From assembly GCA_048213135.1 (NCBI GenBank), contig PS015009.1, positions 682,001 to 746,000 on the forward strand: a stretch of DNA of 64,000 bases, written 5' to 3'. The notes under the pieces were generated by a model. That model was not told the DNA's origin and did not search any database. It saw only the letters and a program-made list of their open reading frames with translations. Both the position numbers and the translations under genes were made by a program. The DNA is from Reclinomonas americana ATCC 50394 (Eukaryota; Jakobida; Jakobea; Jakobida). Positions 1-8,404 of the stretch are shown here, one piece after another; position 1 is the first letter of the stretch, and each line of letters opens with the position of its first letter.

Positions 1-721
1 GCATAAAGATGTATTGCATAACGAAAACAAGGTAGCGGAACAGCGATAAAGAGAGCAACCTTAACAAAATTTTCGCATCAAATGTTTCCAATACGTTAAT
101 ATAACGGGCAAACCTGTCGGAATAAGGCAGTTTTTCGATCAGCCGGATGAGCCAGCCCAGCCGGAAAAAGAAAAGCAGCAGTACCGTTACGCCGAAACAA
201 CTTCCGTAAAAGAATATACGCAACCAGAACACCGACAGTTCCATCGACAATACCTTTTCTCCGCCCTGCACCAGCAGGTAGGCCAGTCCCAGGCAGCCCA
301 TCAGTACCGTAATAATGAGTTGCGCCACGCTCCCGGCAATGGAAAGCGATATGGTATGAATGCGGTATTCTTCCTGCACAAATAACATACGGCCGGCATA
401 TTCACCAATACGGTTGGGCATATTTAATGAAAGCGTAACGCCCGACAGCACCGATTTAAAAGCCCGGAAAAAAGACAGGCGCTGCAGCGGCCGCATCAGC
501 AACTGCCATTTGCGGGCCTCTATACCCCAGTTCACAAATACCAGCGCTATCATGGCCCAGAATTTCCAGGCATCCGCACCGGAAGGAGCGGCTTTGATCA
601 GCGCGATGGCCTTATCCAGTCCTTCCTGGCTCCTTACCTGCTGGTAAAGCGAATAGAAAAGCCAGGCGGCCAGTACAGGCCCCGCGAACCACTTGATGAA
701 TATTTTAATACTTTTGTTCAA
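1..721 (-). CDS. Lysylphosphatidylglycerol synthase TM-like (UPF0104/YbhN-type) membrane protein, 3' part beyond the window
   Basis: Reading the minus strand from 721 gives an uninterrupted hydrophobic protein that runs off the window start. It shows several membrane segments and the motif NMPNRIGEYAGR near residue 90, which is typical of the flippase-like lysylphosphatidylglycerol synthase transmembrane/UPF0104 family; in Bacteroidota these usually stand alone without the synthetase domain. The start is uncertain: the frame is closed by a TGA at 763-761, no ATG lies at the N-terminus, and the TTG at 721 giving LNKSIKIF is the best available start. It is divergent from ruvC with about 45 bp between them. 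The substrate is unknown. Confidence 0.75.
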   Translation of the reverse strand, partial: MNKSIKIFIKWFAGPVLAAWLFYSLYQQVRSQEGLDKAIALIKAAPSGADAWKFWAMIALVFVNWGIEARKWQLLMRPLQRLSFFRAFKSVLSGVTLSLNMPNRIGEYAGRMLFVQEEYRIHTISLSIAGSVAQLIITVLMGCLGLAYLLVQGGEKVLSMELSVFWLRIFFYGSCFGVTVLLLFFFRLGWLIRLIEKLPYSDRFARYINVLETFDAKILLRLLSLSLFRYLVFVMQYIFM

Positions 722-765
722 TACACAATGATAGTGTAAATATTGAGCCCGGAAAATAATTCAGT

Positions 766-1332
766 GTGCCGAAAAAATCATCTGTCATATTGGGGATAGA
801 CCCCGGAACCATCATCATGGGCTACGGCCTCATCCGCGTGGAAGGCAATAAAGCCAGCCTGCTTGATATGGGCGTACTGCAACCCGGCAAGGTAGATGAT
901 GGCTATAAAAAACTGCAGCTCATTTTCAATACCGTAAGCGGCCTCATCACCCGTTACAACCCCGATCATTTTGCCATTGAAGCTCCCTTCTTTGGCAAGA
1001 ACGTGCAGAGTATGCTTAAACTGGGAAGGGCTCAGGGCGTAGCTATTGCCGCCGCCATGCGGCATGGTATAGAAGTGACCGAATACTCACCCAGGAAAAT
1101 AAAACAATCGGTAACGGGTAATGGCAACGCCGGAAAAGAACAGGTGATGCGGATGCTGCAACAGGTACTGCAGTTCTCCGAAGAACCTAAACATATGGAT
1201 GCCAGTGACGCACTCGCTGTAGCCATGTGCCATTTTTTACAGATCAGCGGCCCCGTAATCAAAGCAGCCAAAACAGCCAAAGGCTGGGAAGACTTTATAA
1301 AAAATAACCCGGGCAGGGTAAGGATAAAATGA
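766..1332 (+). CDS. ruvC: Crossover junction endodeoxyribonuclease RuvC
   Basis: Holliday-junction resolvase that cuts four-way junctions together with RuvAB in recombinational repair. At 188 aa it has the usual RuvC length. The RNase H-like fold motifs are present: GIDPGT with D12, the FAIEAPF segment with E72, and MDASDALA with D145 and D148, which together make the expected four acidic metal ligands. It starts with GTG at 766; no ATG precedes the conserved N-terminal strand. No other ruv genes are in the window. The neighbour upstream is divergent, the one downstream is a sensor kinase after a 120-bp gap. Confidence 0.96.
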   Translation: MPKKSSVILGIDPGTIIMGYGLIRVEGNKASLLDMGVLQPGKVDDGYKKLQLIFNTVSGLITRYNPDHFAIEAPFFGKNVQSMLKLGRAQGVAIAAAMRHGIEVTEYSPRKIKQSVTGNGNAGKEQVMRMLQQVLQFSEEPKHMDASDALAVAMCHFLQISGPVIKAAKTAKGWEDFIKNNPGRVRIK

Positions 1333-1455
1333 AAATACCCTACCTTCAAAAAACCGGCTCCTCTACTCCGGTAACCACCTGGCACAGTTTACCGCTCTTA
1401 ACCGGCAGTTAACAAACATATCTGTGCTTTTCAGAAAACTTTGCACGAATAATCC

Positions 1456-2730
1456 ATGGTTATCCGGTCCAAAACATTACGCTTCGCGATCCTTACCAGC
1501 ATCATACTGGTAACCATCATCATCTGCATACAACTGTTCTGGTTGCAGAAGGTGTACCGTTACGAAGAAAAGCAGTTCAACATCAACGTGTCCAAGACCA
1601 TCCGCAGCATCTATTCCGACCTGGAACTGGTGAACGATGTATCGGATAATGTGCAGAAGGTGATTGAAAATCCCAAACCCGACCTTTACCTGGTACGCAT
1701 CGACTGTACCCCCATCCTGGATGATCTCTGGGAAACCATCAAAGCCGAGCTGACCGATTTTGACGTGTACTCCGACTGTAAAGCCGTTATCTACAGCCAC
1801 GATAAGAACCTCTACGTAGCGGAGAAATACATCGACCTGCCCGACTCTTATCATGGTACCGAAAAGGATATTTCCGTACCGGAATATAAACGCGACTACT
1901 CCTACATCGCCCTGTTCTTCCCCCACCGCGGACAATACATTTTAAAGCAGATGGTTTTCTGGATCGCCTCAAGCATTCTGCTCCTGCTGGTACTTATCGG
2001 GCTGGGCGCCTGTATTTTTTACCTGTACCGGCAGAAATTCCTGAACGAAACGCACAGAGATTTCGTAAATAATTTCACCCACGAATTCAAAACGCCCCTG
2101 GCGGTGATCAAGATAGCGGCGGATGTGATACGGCAACCCGGTATAGTTGAAAAACCCGAAAGGCTGGAAAACTACGCCAATATTATCGCCGAACAAACGT
2201 CTCACCTGCAGGGGCAGGTACAACGGTTACTGGAGATCGCTTATTCAGACCGCACTTCATTACCGCTGGAAAAAGAGCCGGCCGACATCAACATACTGGT
2301 ACGGCAGGCCATTAACGACCTGCAACCGCTTATCGATAATAAACAGGTGCTGCTTACCGTCAAAACTGCGGATCATCCGTATATGGTACAGGCAGATAAA
2401 GCGTACCTTTCACTTGCATTCATCAACCTGATCGAAAATGCGGTGAAGTATACACAACAGCAGCCGAAGATCGATATCGCGTTAACGGAAGATGAATCGG
2501 ATTACCTTATTGCTGTTACCGATAATGGTATTGGCATTGAACCCCAGTACCAGAAGAAAATATTTGAGCGGTTCTACCGGGTACCAACGGGTGAACTGCA
2601 TACGGCGAAAGGGTTTGGTTTGGGACTGAATTTTGTAAAACGCGTTGTTGATGCCCATGGCGGAAAGATAGAGGTACACAGCAGCCTGGGCAACGGCAGC
2701 ACATTTATTGTAAAAATTCCAAGGAGATAA
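1456..2730 (+). CDS. Membrane sensor histidine kinase (RprX-like)
   Basis: A 424-aa two-component sensor. Transmembrane segments lie near residues 9-30 and 166-190 and enclose an extracytoplasmic sensor region without a recognised domain. The cytoplasmic part has the H box FTHEFKTPLAVI (phospho-acceptor H209), the N box LIENAVKY, the G1 box DNGIGI and the G2 box GFGLGLNF, so dimerisation and ATPase domains look intact. The stop codon is two bases before the start of the response regulator, so the pair is co-transcribed. The arrangement resembles RprXY of Bacteroides; the signal cannot be read from the sequence. Confidence 0.93.
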   Translation: MVIRSKTLRFAILTSIILVTIIICIQLFWLQKVYRYEEKQFNINVSKTIRSIYSDLELVNDVSDNVQKVIENPKPDLYLVRIDCTPILDDLWETIKAELTDFDVYSDCKAVIYSHDKNLYVAEKYIDLPDSYHGTEKDISVPEYKRDYSYIALFFPHRGQYILKQMVFWIASSILLLLVLIGLGACIFYLYRQKFLNETHRDFVNNFTHEFKTPLAVIKIAADVIRQPGIVEKPERLENYANIIAEQTSHLQGQVQRLLEIAYSDRTSLPLEKEPADINILVRQAINDLQPLIDNKQVLLTVKTADHPYMVQADKAYLSLAFINLIENAVKYTQQQPKIDIALTEDESDYLIAVTDNGIGIEPQYQKKIFERFYRVPTGELHTAKGFGLGLNFVKRVVDAHGGKIEVHSSLGNGSTFIVKIPRR

Positions 2731-2732
2731 AT

Positions 2733-3425
2733 ATGAGCAAGGCGAAAGTTTTACTGGCAGAAGATGACCTGTCCCTGGGTTTTGTGATCAAGGATAACCT
2801 TCAGGATGAAGGCTACGAAGTAACCCATTGCCCCGACGGGGAAGTGGCCTGGCAACAATTCCAGAAAAAAGAATTTGACATTTGTTTACTCGACGTGAAT
2901 ATGCCGCTCCGCGATGGCTTCTCATTGGCCCGCAAGATCAGGCAGCAAAGCGATATGGTGCCCATCATTTTCCTCACCGCCAAAAGCCTGCAGGAAGATA
3001 AGATCCGTGGTTTCGAAACCGGTGCCGACGACTACATTACCAAGCCTTTCAGTATGCCCGAGCTGCTCATGCGCATGGATGTGTTCCTGCGCCGTACCAA
3101 AAAATTACAGGCCGATGCGGTGGAGGAATACCAGATCGGCAAACTGCGCTTTGTCTTCAATGAACTGAAAATATACAACGGCACGGAAGTGATCTCCCTC
3201 ACCCAAAGGGAATCCGACCTCCTCCGCTTCCTGGCCCAGCACATCAACAAAGTGCTGAAAAGAGAAGAAGTACTCCTGAATGTATGGGGCAAGGACGACT
3301 ATTTCCTGGGCCGCAGCATGGACGTATTCATCACCAAACTCCGCAAACACTTTAAGGCCGACCCTTCCATTGTGCTGGAAACCATACATGGGGTGGGGTT
3401 CAGGCTGTATGTTGCTAATTCTTAA
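2733..3425 (+). CDS. OmpR/PhoB-family response regulator (RprY-like)
   Basis: A 230-aa regulator with an N-terminal receiver domain (acidic pair E10/D11, phospho-acceptor D54 in LLDVNMP, FLTAKS threonine and the ITKPF lysine) and a C-terminal winged-helix DNA-binding domain that ends with the usual GVGFRL segment. It lies two bases after the kinase gene, which is its evident partner. The targets of the regulator are not visible here. Confidence 0.94.
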   Translation: MSKAKVLLAEDDLSLGFVIKDNLQDEGYEVTHCPDGEVAWQQFQKKEFDICLLDVNMPLRDGFSLARKIRQQSDMVPIIFLTAKSLQEDKIRGFETGADDYITKPFSMPELLMRMDVFLRRTKKLQADAVEEYQIGKLRFVFNELKIYNGTEVISLTQRESDLLRFLAQHINKVLKREEVLLNVWGKDDYFLGRSMDVFITKLRKHFKADPSIVLETIHGVGFRLYVANS

Positions 3426-3478
3426 TTACGAATGATGAAAGGCCTTTTCAGACATTTTTCGGCTAACCAATTTTTTAT

Positions 3479-3868
3479 TTAGAGATGGGCGAGGATTTTT
3501 TCCTGTACGGCCTTCAATTCTTCAGAAGTTGCCTTTGATTTATGGCGGGTGAAGTTGAGGTCGTTGGCGGAGTTGATGGGCAGCAGGTGTACGTGGGCAT
3601 GCGGTACTTCCAGTCCCACCACACTTATACCGCAACGCTTGCAATCGAAGGCTTTTTCTATGGCCCTGGCAATAGGTTTGGCAAACACCAGTATACCGGC
3701 CAGGTAATCATCGGGAAGATCAAATACTTTATCCACCTCCGTTTTCGGCACCACCAGCACATGACCAGGCACCAGTGGTTCTATATCAAGAAAAGCGAAA
3801 AAATGCTCATTCTCGGTGATCTTATACGAAGGAATGTCACCGGCGATTATTTTGGAAAAGATGGTCAT
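3479..3868 (-). CDS. HIT-family (histidine triad) nucleotide-binding protein
   Basis: A 129-aa HIT protein of the HINT branch: the N-terminal IFSKIIAGDIPSYKI is characteristic and the triad HAHVHLLP is present near residue 92. Members hydrolyse adenosine 5'-monophosphoramidates and related purine nucleotide conjugates. The gene is convergent with the response regulator and lies downstream of greA on the same strand, the two being separated by a terminator and a repeat cluster. Confidence 0.93.
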   Translation of the reverse strand: MTIFSKIIAGDIPSYKITENEHFFAFLDIEPLVPGHVLVVPKTEVDKVFDLPDDYLAGILVFAKPIARAIEKAFDCKRCGISVVGLEVPHAHVHLLPINSANDLNFTRHKSKATSEELKAVQEKILAHL

Positions 3869-3872
3869 ATTA

Positions 3873-3980
3873 ATTACGAATTAGGAATTACAAATTACGA
3901 ATTAAATACGCATCCATACATCAGAAAAAAGCATCCCGGTGAGGAGATGCTTACGTCATTCGTAATTCCTAATTCGTAAT
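3873..3980. repeat. Inverted 19-bp repeat made of GAATTA/GGAATTAC units
   Basis: ATTACGAATTAGGAATTAC at 3873-3891 is repeated as its exact reverse complement at 3962-3980, and further AATTACGAATTA copies lie between (3892-3905) and at 3424-3433. The element fills the intergenic space between greA and the HIT gene and encloses a terminator hairpin. It looks like a dispersed intergenic repeat of the genome rather than a regulatory site. Confidence 0.7.
3925..3952 (-). terminator. Rho-independent terminator of greA
   Basis: On the minus strand a hairpin with arms AAGCATC and GATGCTT is followed directly by TTTTTT, just downstream of the greA stop codon. Confidence 0.7.
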
Positions 3981-4453
3981 TATAAACCAATATCCTCAAT
4001 TTTAAACTTCAGCACTCCTGCCGGTACCTGCACTTCCACTTCATCGCCTACCAGTTTGCCGAGCAGCCCCTTACCAATGGGTGAAGTAACGGATATCTTG
4101 CCCAGTTTAAGATCGGCCTCTTTTTCAGAAACGATCTGGTAGGTCACCTGTTTTTTTGTATTGAGGTTGGTCAGCGATACTTTGGTGAGGATGCTTACCT
4201 TACTGGTATCGATATTGGTTTCGTCGAGGATACGGGCGGTGGCAATAACGCCTTCCAGGTATTTGATCTTGGCTTCCAGCATACCCTGTGCTTCTTTGGC
4301 AGCATCGTATTCGGCGTTTTCCTTAAGGTCACCTTTTTCCCTTGCTTCGGCAATGGCCTTGCTGGCAGCGGGCCTGTCTACCGAACGCATCACGTGCAGT
4401 TCTTCCTTCATCTTTTCAAAGGTATCCTTGGTTACATAATTGGTCTCGCTCAT
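3980..4453 (-). CDS. greA: Transcription elongation factor GreA
   Basis: A 157-aa GreA/GreB protein. The N-terminal coiled coil that enters the RNA polymerase secondary channel is recognisable (ARE-KGDLKENAEYDAAKEAQ, with the acidic residues at the coil tip) and the C-terminal FKBP-like domain carries the typical VTSPIGKGLLGK motif. It rescues backtracked polymerase by stimulating transcript cleavage. It starts at ATG 4453 and is monocistronic, being flanked by terminators on both sides. Confidence 0.97.
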   Translation of the reverse strand: MSETNYVTKDTFEKMKEELHVMRSVDRPAASKAIAEAREKGDLKENAEYDAAKEAQGMLEAKIKYLEGVIATARILDETNIDTSKVSILTKVSLTNLNTKKQVTYQIVSEKEADLKLGKISVTSPIGKGLLGKLVGDEVEVQVPAGVLKFKIEDIGL

Positions 4454-4472
4454 AAAAATTCTTTTAATGTAC

Positions 4473-4512
4473 AGAAAAAAAATACAACGCCCCGGGAGTG
4501 CCCAAGGCGTTG
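4473..4512 (-). terminator. Rho-independent terminator of the hydroxyacid dehydrogenase gene
   Basis: On the minus strand CAACGCC (4512-4506) pairs with GGCGTTG (4491-4485) and is followed by TATTTTTTTT. It lies 20 bp after the stop codon at 4532 and before greA. Confidence 0.8.
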
Positions 4513-4531
4513 CATCTGTTACAAATATAAC

Positions 4532-5461
4532 TCAGATTTCCATTTTATCCAATAGCACTTTACCCATTTTATAGAACGCTTCATGGGAGTAACCGGCAAT
4601 ATGCGGGGTAAGCAGCACATTGGAGCGGCTGCTAAGGCTATCGAGATCAGCTTGCTGCTGAGGCGTAAGCGTATCCAGCTTTTCATTCTCCAGTACGTCC
4701 AGCGCGGCGCCGGCAACAAGTCCCTGATCAAGCGCCCTGATGAGGGCTGCTGTTTCCACTACGGGGCCACGGGAAGTATTGATTATAAAAGGTTTTTGCT
4801 CCAGGCTGCTGAAGAACTGGTCGTTGGCCATATACCTGCTGTCTGCTGTAAGCGGCACATGAAAGCTGATCACATCGGCATAACGCCCGATCTGTTCGAG
4901 GTTAGCCTCGCGGATATGTTCATTGCCAAAACCAAATTTAAATTTATCGTAGGCCATAATGGTGACATCAAAAGCCGCCAGCAGTTTCGCGAATGCCATA
5001 CCCGTGTTGCCGAATCCTACCAGTCCCACCGCTTTTCCGCTGAGCTCTGTACCCCTGTTGGCCTCCCGTATCCATTTGCCTTCCTTGATCTCCTCACTGC
5101 TGGTACCAATATGGTTCATCAGGTTCAGCAACATCCCCAGTGCATGTTCCGCCACGGCATTGCGGTTGCCTTCAGGACTGCTGTAACAGGCAATGCCACG
5201 GCTTTCGGCATAAGGCACATCTACCAGTTCCATACCACTGCCCAGCCGGCCTATCCATTTCAGTTCGCCCGCTTTATCGATCATGGCTTTGTCTATCTTC
5301 AACCGGGTGGTAATGATAAGTCCCGCAGCCGCAGGTATCCTCCCGGTCAGTTCATCATAACTGATCTGCGGCGAATAATCAACCGTGTAGCCTGCCTTCT
5401 CCAGTCGGCTGATAACGGCATCATGCACGAGCGCTGTTATGATCACGAGTTTCCCTTTCAT
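4532..5461 (-). CDS. D-isomer-specific 2-hydroxyacid dehydrogenase (SerA-like)
   Basis: A 309-aa NAD-dependent dehydrogenase. The nucleotide-binding motif [13 protein letters not shown] is in the middle of the protein; the catalytic Arg (NTSRGPVV), Glu (LENEKL region) and His ([13 protein letters not shown]) are all present. There is no C-terminal ACT domain, so it is shorter than regulatory phosphoglycerate dehydrogenases; the substrate may be 3-phosphoglycerate or another 2-hydroxy acid. It is divergent from the secreted protein gene at 5502 and ends at a strong terminator. Confidence 0.88.
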   Translation of the reverse strand: MKGKLVIITALVHDAVISRLEKAGYTVDYSPQISYDELTGRIPAAAGLIITTRLKIDKAMIDKAGELKWIGRLGSGMELVDVPYAESRGIACYSSPEGNRNAVAEHALGMLLNLMNHIGTSSEEIKEGKWIREANRGTELSGKAVGLVGFGNTGMAFAKLLAAFDVTIMAYDKFKFGFGNEHIREANLEQIGRYADVISFHVPLTADSRYMANDQFFSSLEQKPFIINTSRGPVVETAALIRALDQGLVAGAALDVLENEKLDTLTPQQQADLDSLSSRSNVLLTPHIAGYSHEAFYKMGKVLLDKMEI

Positions 5462-5501
5462 TTTAATTTTTTATATCTTACCCAAAATTAACCCTGCTTT
5501 T

Positions 5502-6017
5502 ATGTTTTTACCGAAACTGTTACTGTCCCTCACTTTGTTACTGCCTGCTGCTGTTATGGCGCAGAATGAAATTTCCGAAAAGAAACCGGTTACCATCAAT
5601 GGTATCGAATACGGGTATATCGTAAAGAACGAACAAACCAAATCGGCCAAGGGCGAAGATTACAGCCGTTACGAGATCACGCTGTACGCTACCAATAAAA
5701 CAGGCTGCACCAGGTTGTATGCCAACAATACAGGTTTACTTTATTCTGATAACAGCAACCTGCTGGTCACTTTCGACTGCACAAATGCCAATGGTAAAAG
5801 ACTCACGGCCAAAAGCGGCACGGTAAGGGCCCGCGACTTTTATGTAAGCACCAAAGTAAAACCCGAAGGCAAGGATACCAAGGAAGTAACCCAGTCGGTT
5901 AAAGTGGGTTATATCTTCCGCAACGGCGAATCGCTGCGCAGCAATATCATTGTGCTGGTACCGCTGGGTCAAAGTCCTGTTCTGACTTTTATGCCCAATA
6001 GTCCTGCCGAACTTTAG
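5502..6017 (+). CDS. Secreted protein of unknown function
   Basis: A 171-aa protein with a clear signal peptide (FLPKLLLSLTLLLPAAVMAQ, cleavage after AQ or MA). The reading frame is open back to 5439, but the ATG at 5502 puts the signal peptide at the N-terminus and avoids overlap with the divergent dehydrogenase. The mature part is beta-rich in appearance, with two Cys, and shows no domain that I recognise. It ends 4 bp into the convergent RidA gene. Confidence 0.75.
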   Translation: MFLPKLLLSLTLLLPAAVMAQNEISEKKPVTINGIEYGYIVKNEQTKSAKGEDYSRYEITLYATNKTGCTRLYANNTGLLYSDNSNLLVTFDCTNANGKRLTAKSGTVRARDFYVSTKVKPEGKDTKEVTQSVKVGYIFRNGESLRSNIIVLVPLGQSPVLTFMPNSPAEL

Positions 6018-6403
6018 CGGGCAACGATCATACTGATCTCCACGTTCACATTTTTCGGCAGCCCTTTAACAGCAACGGTCTCCCGTGCCGGGAAGCCCGC
6101 TTCAGCATCCGTGAAATATTGTCCGTATACTTCATTCACACGGCCAAACAGGTCCATATCGCTCAGGAATATGGTGGTTTTTACCACGCTGGCAAAAGTT
6201 ACGCCGGCCTCAGTAAGGATGGCCGACAGGTTCTTCATAACCTGGTGTGTTTCGGTGGCGATGTCGGCATTGGCCAGGTCGGAAGTGCCCGGCACCAGTG
6301 CGATCTGCCCGGAAATGAAGATAAGGTTGCCGGTAGCTACAGCCTGGCTGTAAGGGCCGATAGGTGCAGGCGCATTAGTGGTGTTGATGATCTGTTTGCT
6401 CAT
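6014..6403 (-). CDS. RidA-family reactive-intermediate deaminase
   Basis: A 129-aa RidA/YjgF protein. Typical segments are APAPIGPYSQAV near the N-terminus, FISGQIAL, and the C-terminal RETVAVKGLPKNVNVEI with the Arg and Glu that bind the carboxylate of the imine substrate. Family members hydrolyse 2-aminoacrylate and related enamines/imines made by PLP enzymes. The last four bases overlap the end of the convergent secreted protein gene. Confidence 0.94.
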   Translation of the reverse strand: MSKQIINTTNAPAPIGPYSQAVATGNLIFISGQIALVPGTSDLANADIATETHQVMKNLSAILTEAGVTFASVVKTTIFLSDMDLFGRVNEVYGQYFTDAEAGFPARETVAVKGLPKNVNVEISMIVAR

Positions 6404-6530
6404 GGTGAATTGAATTGAGGATGCAAAGATAAGCGTAAGCGGTCAGTCATTAGCCAGGCATGACTTCATCCCTTTTTTGCCATTGCCTTTTTACTTTTTA
6501 CTTTTGACTTCTTTTATCAACTGGCAAAGT

Positions 6531-7145
6531 ATGCAGATCGTGATCACAGCCGGCAACCGGCAATGGGAGGAAATAACAAACGGTAACGGGCATATTGACT
6601 GGGTACGGGTAGATGATGCTTCCGGGTTCAGCGCCTACCCGCAGGCAGACGCTTACTTCAACCTGCACGACGATGCCGCCAGTGCGGAATATCCCGTCAC
6701 CGGCCAACCCGTTTTCATCAACAGCGTCATTACTACCCTGTCGGAAATGAACGCACCAGCTCCTGTCATCCGCATCAACGGCTGGGCGGGATTCACCGGC
6801 AGGAACGTATGGGATGTGGCGGGGCAGACAAATGAAAAAGCTGAACAGGTGTTGGCAGCCCTCGGTAAAAAAGCAGTCGCGGCGCCTGACCAGCCCGGGC
6901 TGATTGCCGCGAGGGTAATTGCCATGATCATCAATGAAGCCTTTTATGCTGTGGGCGATGGTGTAAGCAGCCGTGAAGAGACGGACATTGCTATGAAACT
7001 GGGCACCAATTATCCTTACGGTCCTTTTGAGTGGTGCAATGCTATTGGCACGAACAATGTAGCTGCACTGCTGCAGAAATTATCGGGTACAGATAGCCGT
7101 TATACACCCGCTCCATTACTCATCAAAGAAAGTCAGCCAGCATGA
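6531..7145 (+). CDS. 3-hydroxyacyl-CoA dehydrogenase-like protein (C-terminal domain only)
   Basis: A 204-aa protein whose second half (PGLIAARVIAMIINEAFYAVGDGV ... DIAMKLGTNYPYGPFEW) is a 3HCDH C-terminal domain, the substrate-binding half of beta-oxidation dehydrogenases. A classical N-terminal Rossmann GxGxxG motif is missing, so it cannot be assumed to be an active NAD-dependent enzyme. The start was taken at ATG 6531; the frame is open to 6477 but the extra residues look like translated intergenic sequence. It overlaps tsaB by four bases (ATGA), so the two are translationally coupled. Confidence 0.8.
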   Translation: MQIVITAGNRQWEEITNGNGHIDWVRVDDASGFSAYPQADAYFNLHDDAASAEYPVTGQPVFINSVITTLSEMNAPAPVIRINGWAGFTGRNVWDVAGQTNEKAEQVLAALGKKAVAAPDQPGLIAARVIAMIINEAFYAVGDGVSSREETDIAMKLGTNYPYGPFEWCNAIGTNNVAALLQKLSGTDSRYTPAPLLIKESQPA

Positions 7146-7822
7146 GCCTGATCCTGCAAATAGATACCGCAACGGAAAAAGCACACGTGTCGCTGGCACG
7201 CGATGGCAGGGTATTACAACAGTTGCGTAGCGATTCACAAAAAGACCACGCTTCTTTTCTGCAGCCTGCTATCGGGCAACTGGTGAAAGAGGAAGGTGTA
7301 ACGCTGAATGATATTGATGCGGTTTCCGTAACGATGGGACCGGGCTCCTACACCGGTTTGCGCGTGGGCATGGCCAGCGCGAAAGGACTGTGTTATGTAC
7401 TCAATAAACCACTCATTGCCCTGAATACGCTGGAAGTGATCGCCTTGTCAACTAAGCACGCAGCAGGCGCACAGGACGCCGCCACGTTGTTCTGCCCAAT
7501 GATTGATGCCCGGCGTATGGAAGTGTTTACTGCGCTTTACAACAGCAGCAGACAACTCATTCTGGAGCCATGCGCCATGATACTGGACAACACTTCATTT
7601 AACACGGAACTGGAGAAAAGTGTCGTTCTGTTTTCCGGGAACGGTTCCGCTAAGTTCCGCTCGGTTTGCGATCACCCCAATGCCCGCTTTTATGACGTTG
7701 CCGTGACAGCAGAAGCAATGGCAACACTCTCCCTGGAACAGTTTTCCGCACAACGTTTCGCCAGCCTGGCCTATACGGAGCCGCTGTATATAAAAGAGTT
7801 TCAGGACTTTACTTCCCGGTAG
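7142..7822 (+). CDS. tsaB: tRNA threonylcarbamoyladenosine biosynthesis protein TsaB
   Basis: A 226-aa member of the ASKHA/YeaZ group. The N-terminal LQIDTATEKAHVSL and the motif MGPGSYTGLRVGMASAKGL are diagnostic. TsaB has no enzymatic activity of its own but scaffolds TsaD and TsaE in making t6A at position 37 of ANN-decoding tRNAs. The gene starts inside the stop codon of the preceding 3HCDH-like gene. Confidence 0.95.
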   Translation: MSLILQIDTATEKAHVSLARDGRVLQQLRSDSQKDHASFLQPAIGQLVKEEGVTLNDIDAVSVTMGPGSYTGLRVGMASAKGLCYVLNKPLIALNTLEVIALSTKHAAGAQDAATLFCPMIDARRMEVFTALYNSSRQLILEPCAMILDNTSFNTELEKSVVLFSGNGSAKFRSVCDHPNARFYDVAVTAEAMATLSLEQFSAQRFASLAYTEPLYIKEFQDFTSR

Positions 7823-7881
7823 GCTATCCGGCACATTTACCGTTTGTCATTTTTTTATTTCGTTAACATCTTGTTTAACGG

Positions 7882-7908
7882 TTGCATAAGCAATTATCAG
7901 TATATTTG
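7882..7908 (+). promoter_or_regulatory. Bacteroidota-type promoter of the ArsR/persulfide dioxygenase locus
   Basis: TATATTTG at 7901-7908 is an exact match to the -7 consensus TAnnTTTG, with a TTG-containing element about 15-19 bp upstream. It is followed by two direct TGTTCAA repeats (7911-7926), which could be the operator of the ArsR-type protein encoded next. Both functions are inferred. Confidence 0.55.
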
Positions 7909-7950
7909 CATGTTCAAACATTGTTCAAGCATAATTAAAATTTAATTCTT

Positions 7951-8304
7951 ATGATGGTTGCGACTCAATCTCGTGAACAGGCTCCTGTGTCTGCTAAGTT
8001 CTCTCCCGATTCATCTGTCAATGTTGATTACCATGCGCTGAAAAAAGCAGCACTGGTTTTAAGGGCGCTGAACCATAAACTCCGCCAGCAATTGCTGAAA
8101 CTGATCGATGAGGAGAAAAAGATAACTGTAACTGAAATCTATGTGCGCCTGCGCCTGGAACAGTCTGTGGCTTCACAGCACCTTGCTATCCTGCGTAAAG
8201 CCGGTATTGTAAGCACAGAGCGTGATGGCAAATTCATTTTCTATACGGTTAACTACAAACGCCTCGACGAGATCGGGCAGTTTGTGAAAGACCTGGTAGG
8301 GTAA
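7951..8304 (+). CDS. ArsR-family winged-helix transcriptional regulator without cysteines
   Basis: A 117-aa small regulator. The helix-turn-helix is visible as VTEIYVRLRLEQSVASQHLAILRKAGIV followed by a wing (ERDGKFIFYTV). In spite of its place next to a persulfide dioxygenase it contains no Cys at all, so it cannot work by the dithiol mechanism of BigR/SqrR, nor bind metal through Cys. A tandem TGTTCAA motif lies upstream and may be its operator. It is separated from the next gene by a hairpin. Confidence 0.9.
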   Translation: MMVATQSREQAPVSAKFSPDSSVNVDYHALKKAALVLRALNHKLRQQLLKLIDEEKKITVTEIYVRLRLEQSVASQHLAILRKAGIVSTERDGKFIFYTVNYKRLDEIGQFVKDLVG

Positions 8305-8325
8305 CACAGCACGTGATATTTTTTG

Positions 8326-8361
8326 TAAGCGGATGTACCCTGTATGTCCGCTTATTTATTT
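8326..8361 (+). terminator. Hairpin followed by T-rich stretch after the arsR-type gene
   Basis: TAAGCGGA (8326-8333) pairs with TCCGCTTA (8347-8354), followed by TTTATTT. It may terminate or attenuate transcription between the regulator and the dioxygenase; a TAACTTTG element at 8372-8379 could be a separate promoter for the latter. Confidence 0.55.
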
Positions 8362-8404
8362 CCAATATCGCTAACTTTGCATCACTGTTCTTAAACTCCC
8401 GATC

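Noticed and set aside
8326-8361. Riboswitch between the ArsR-type gene and the dioxygenase gene
   Set aside because: Only one simple hairpin with a T-rich tail is present; no conserved multi-helix aptamer is seen.
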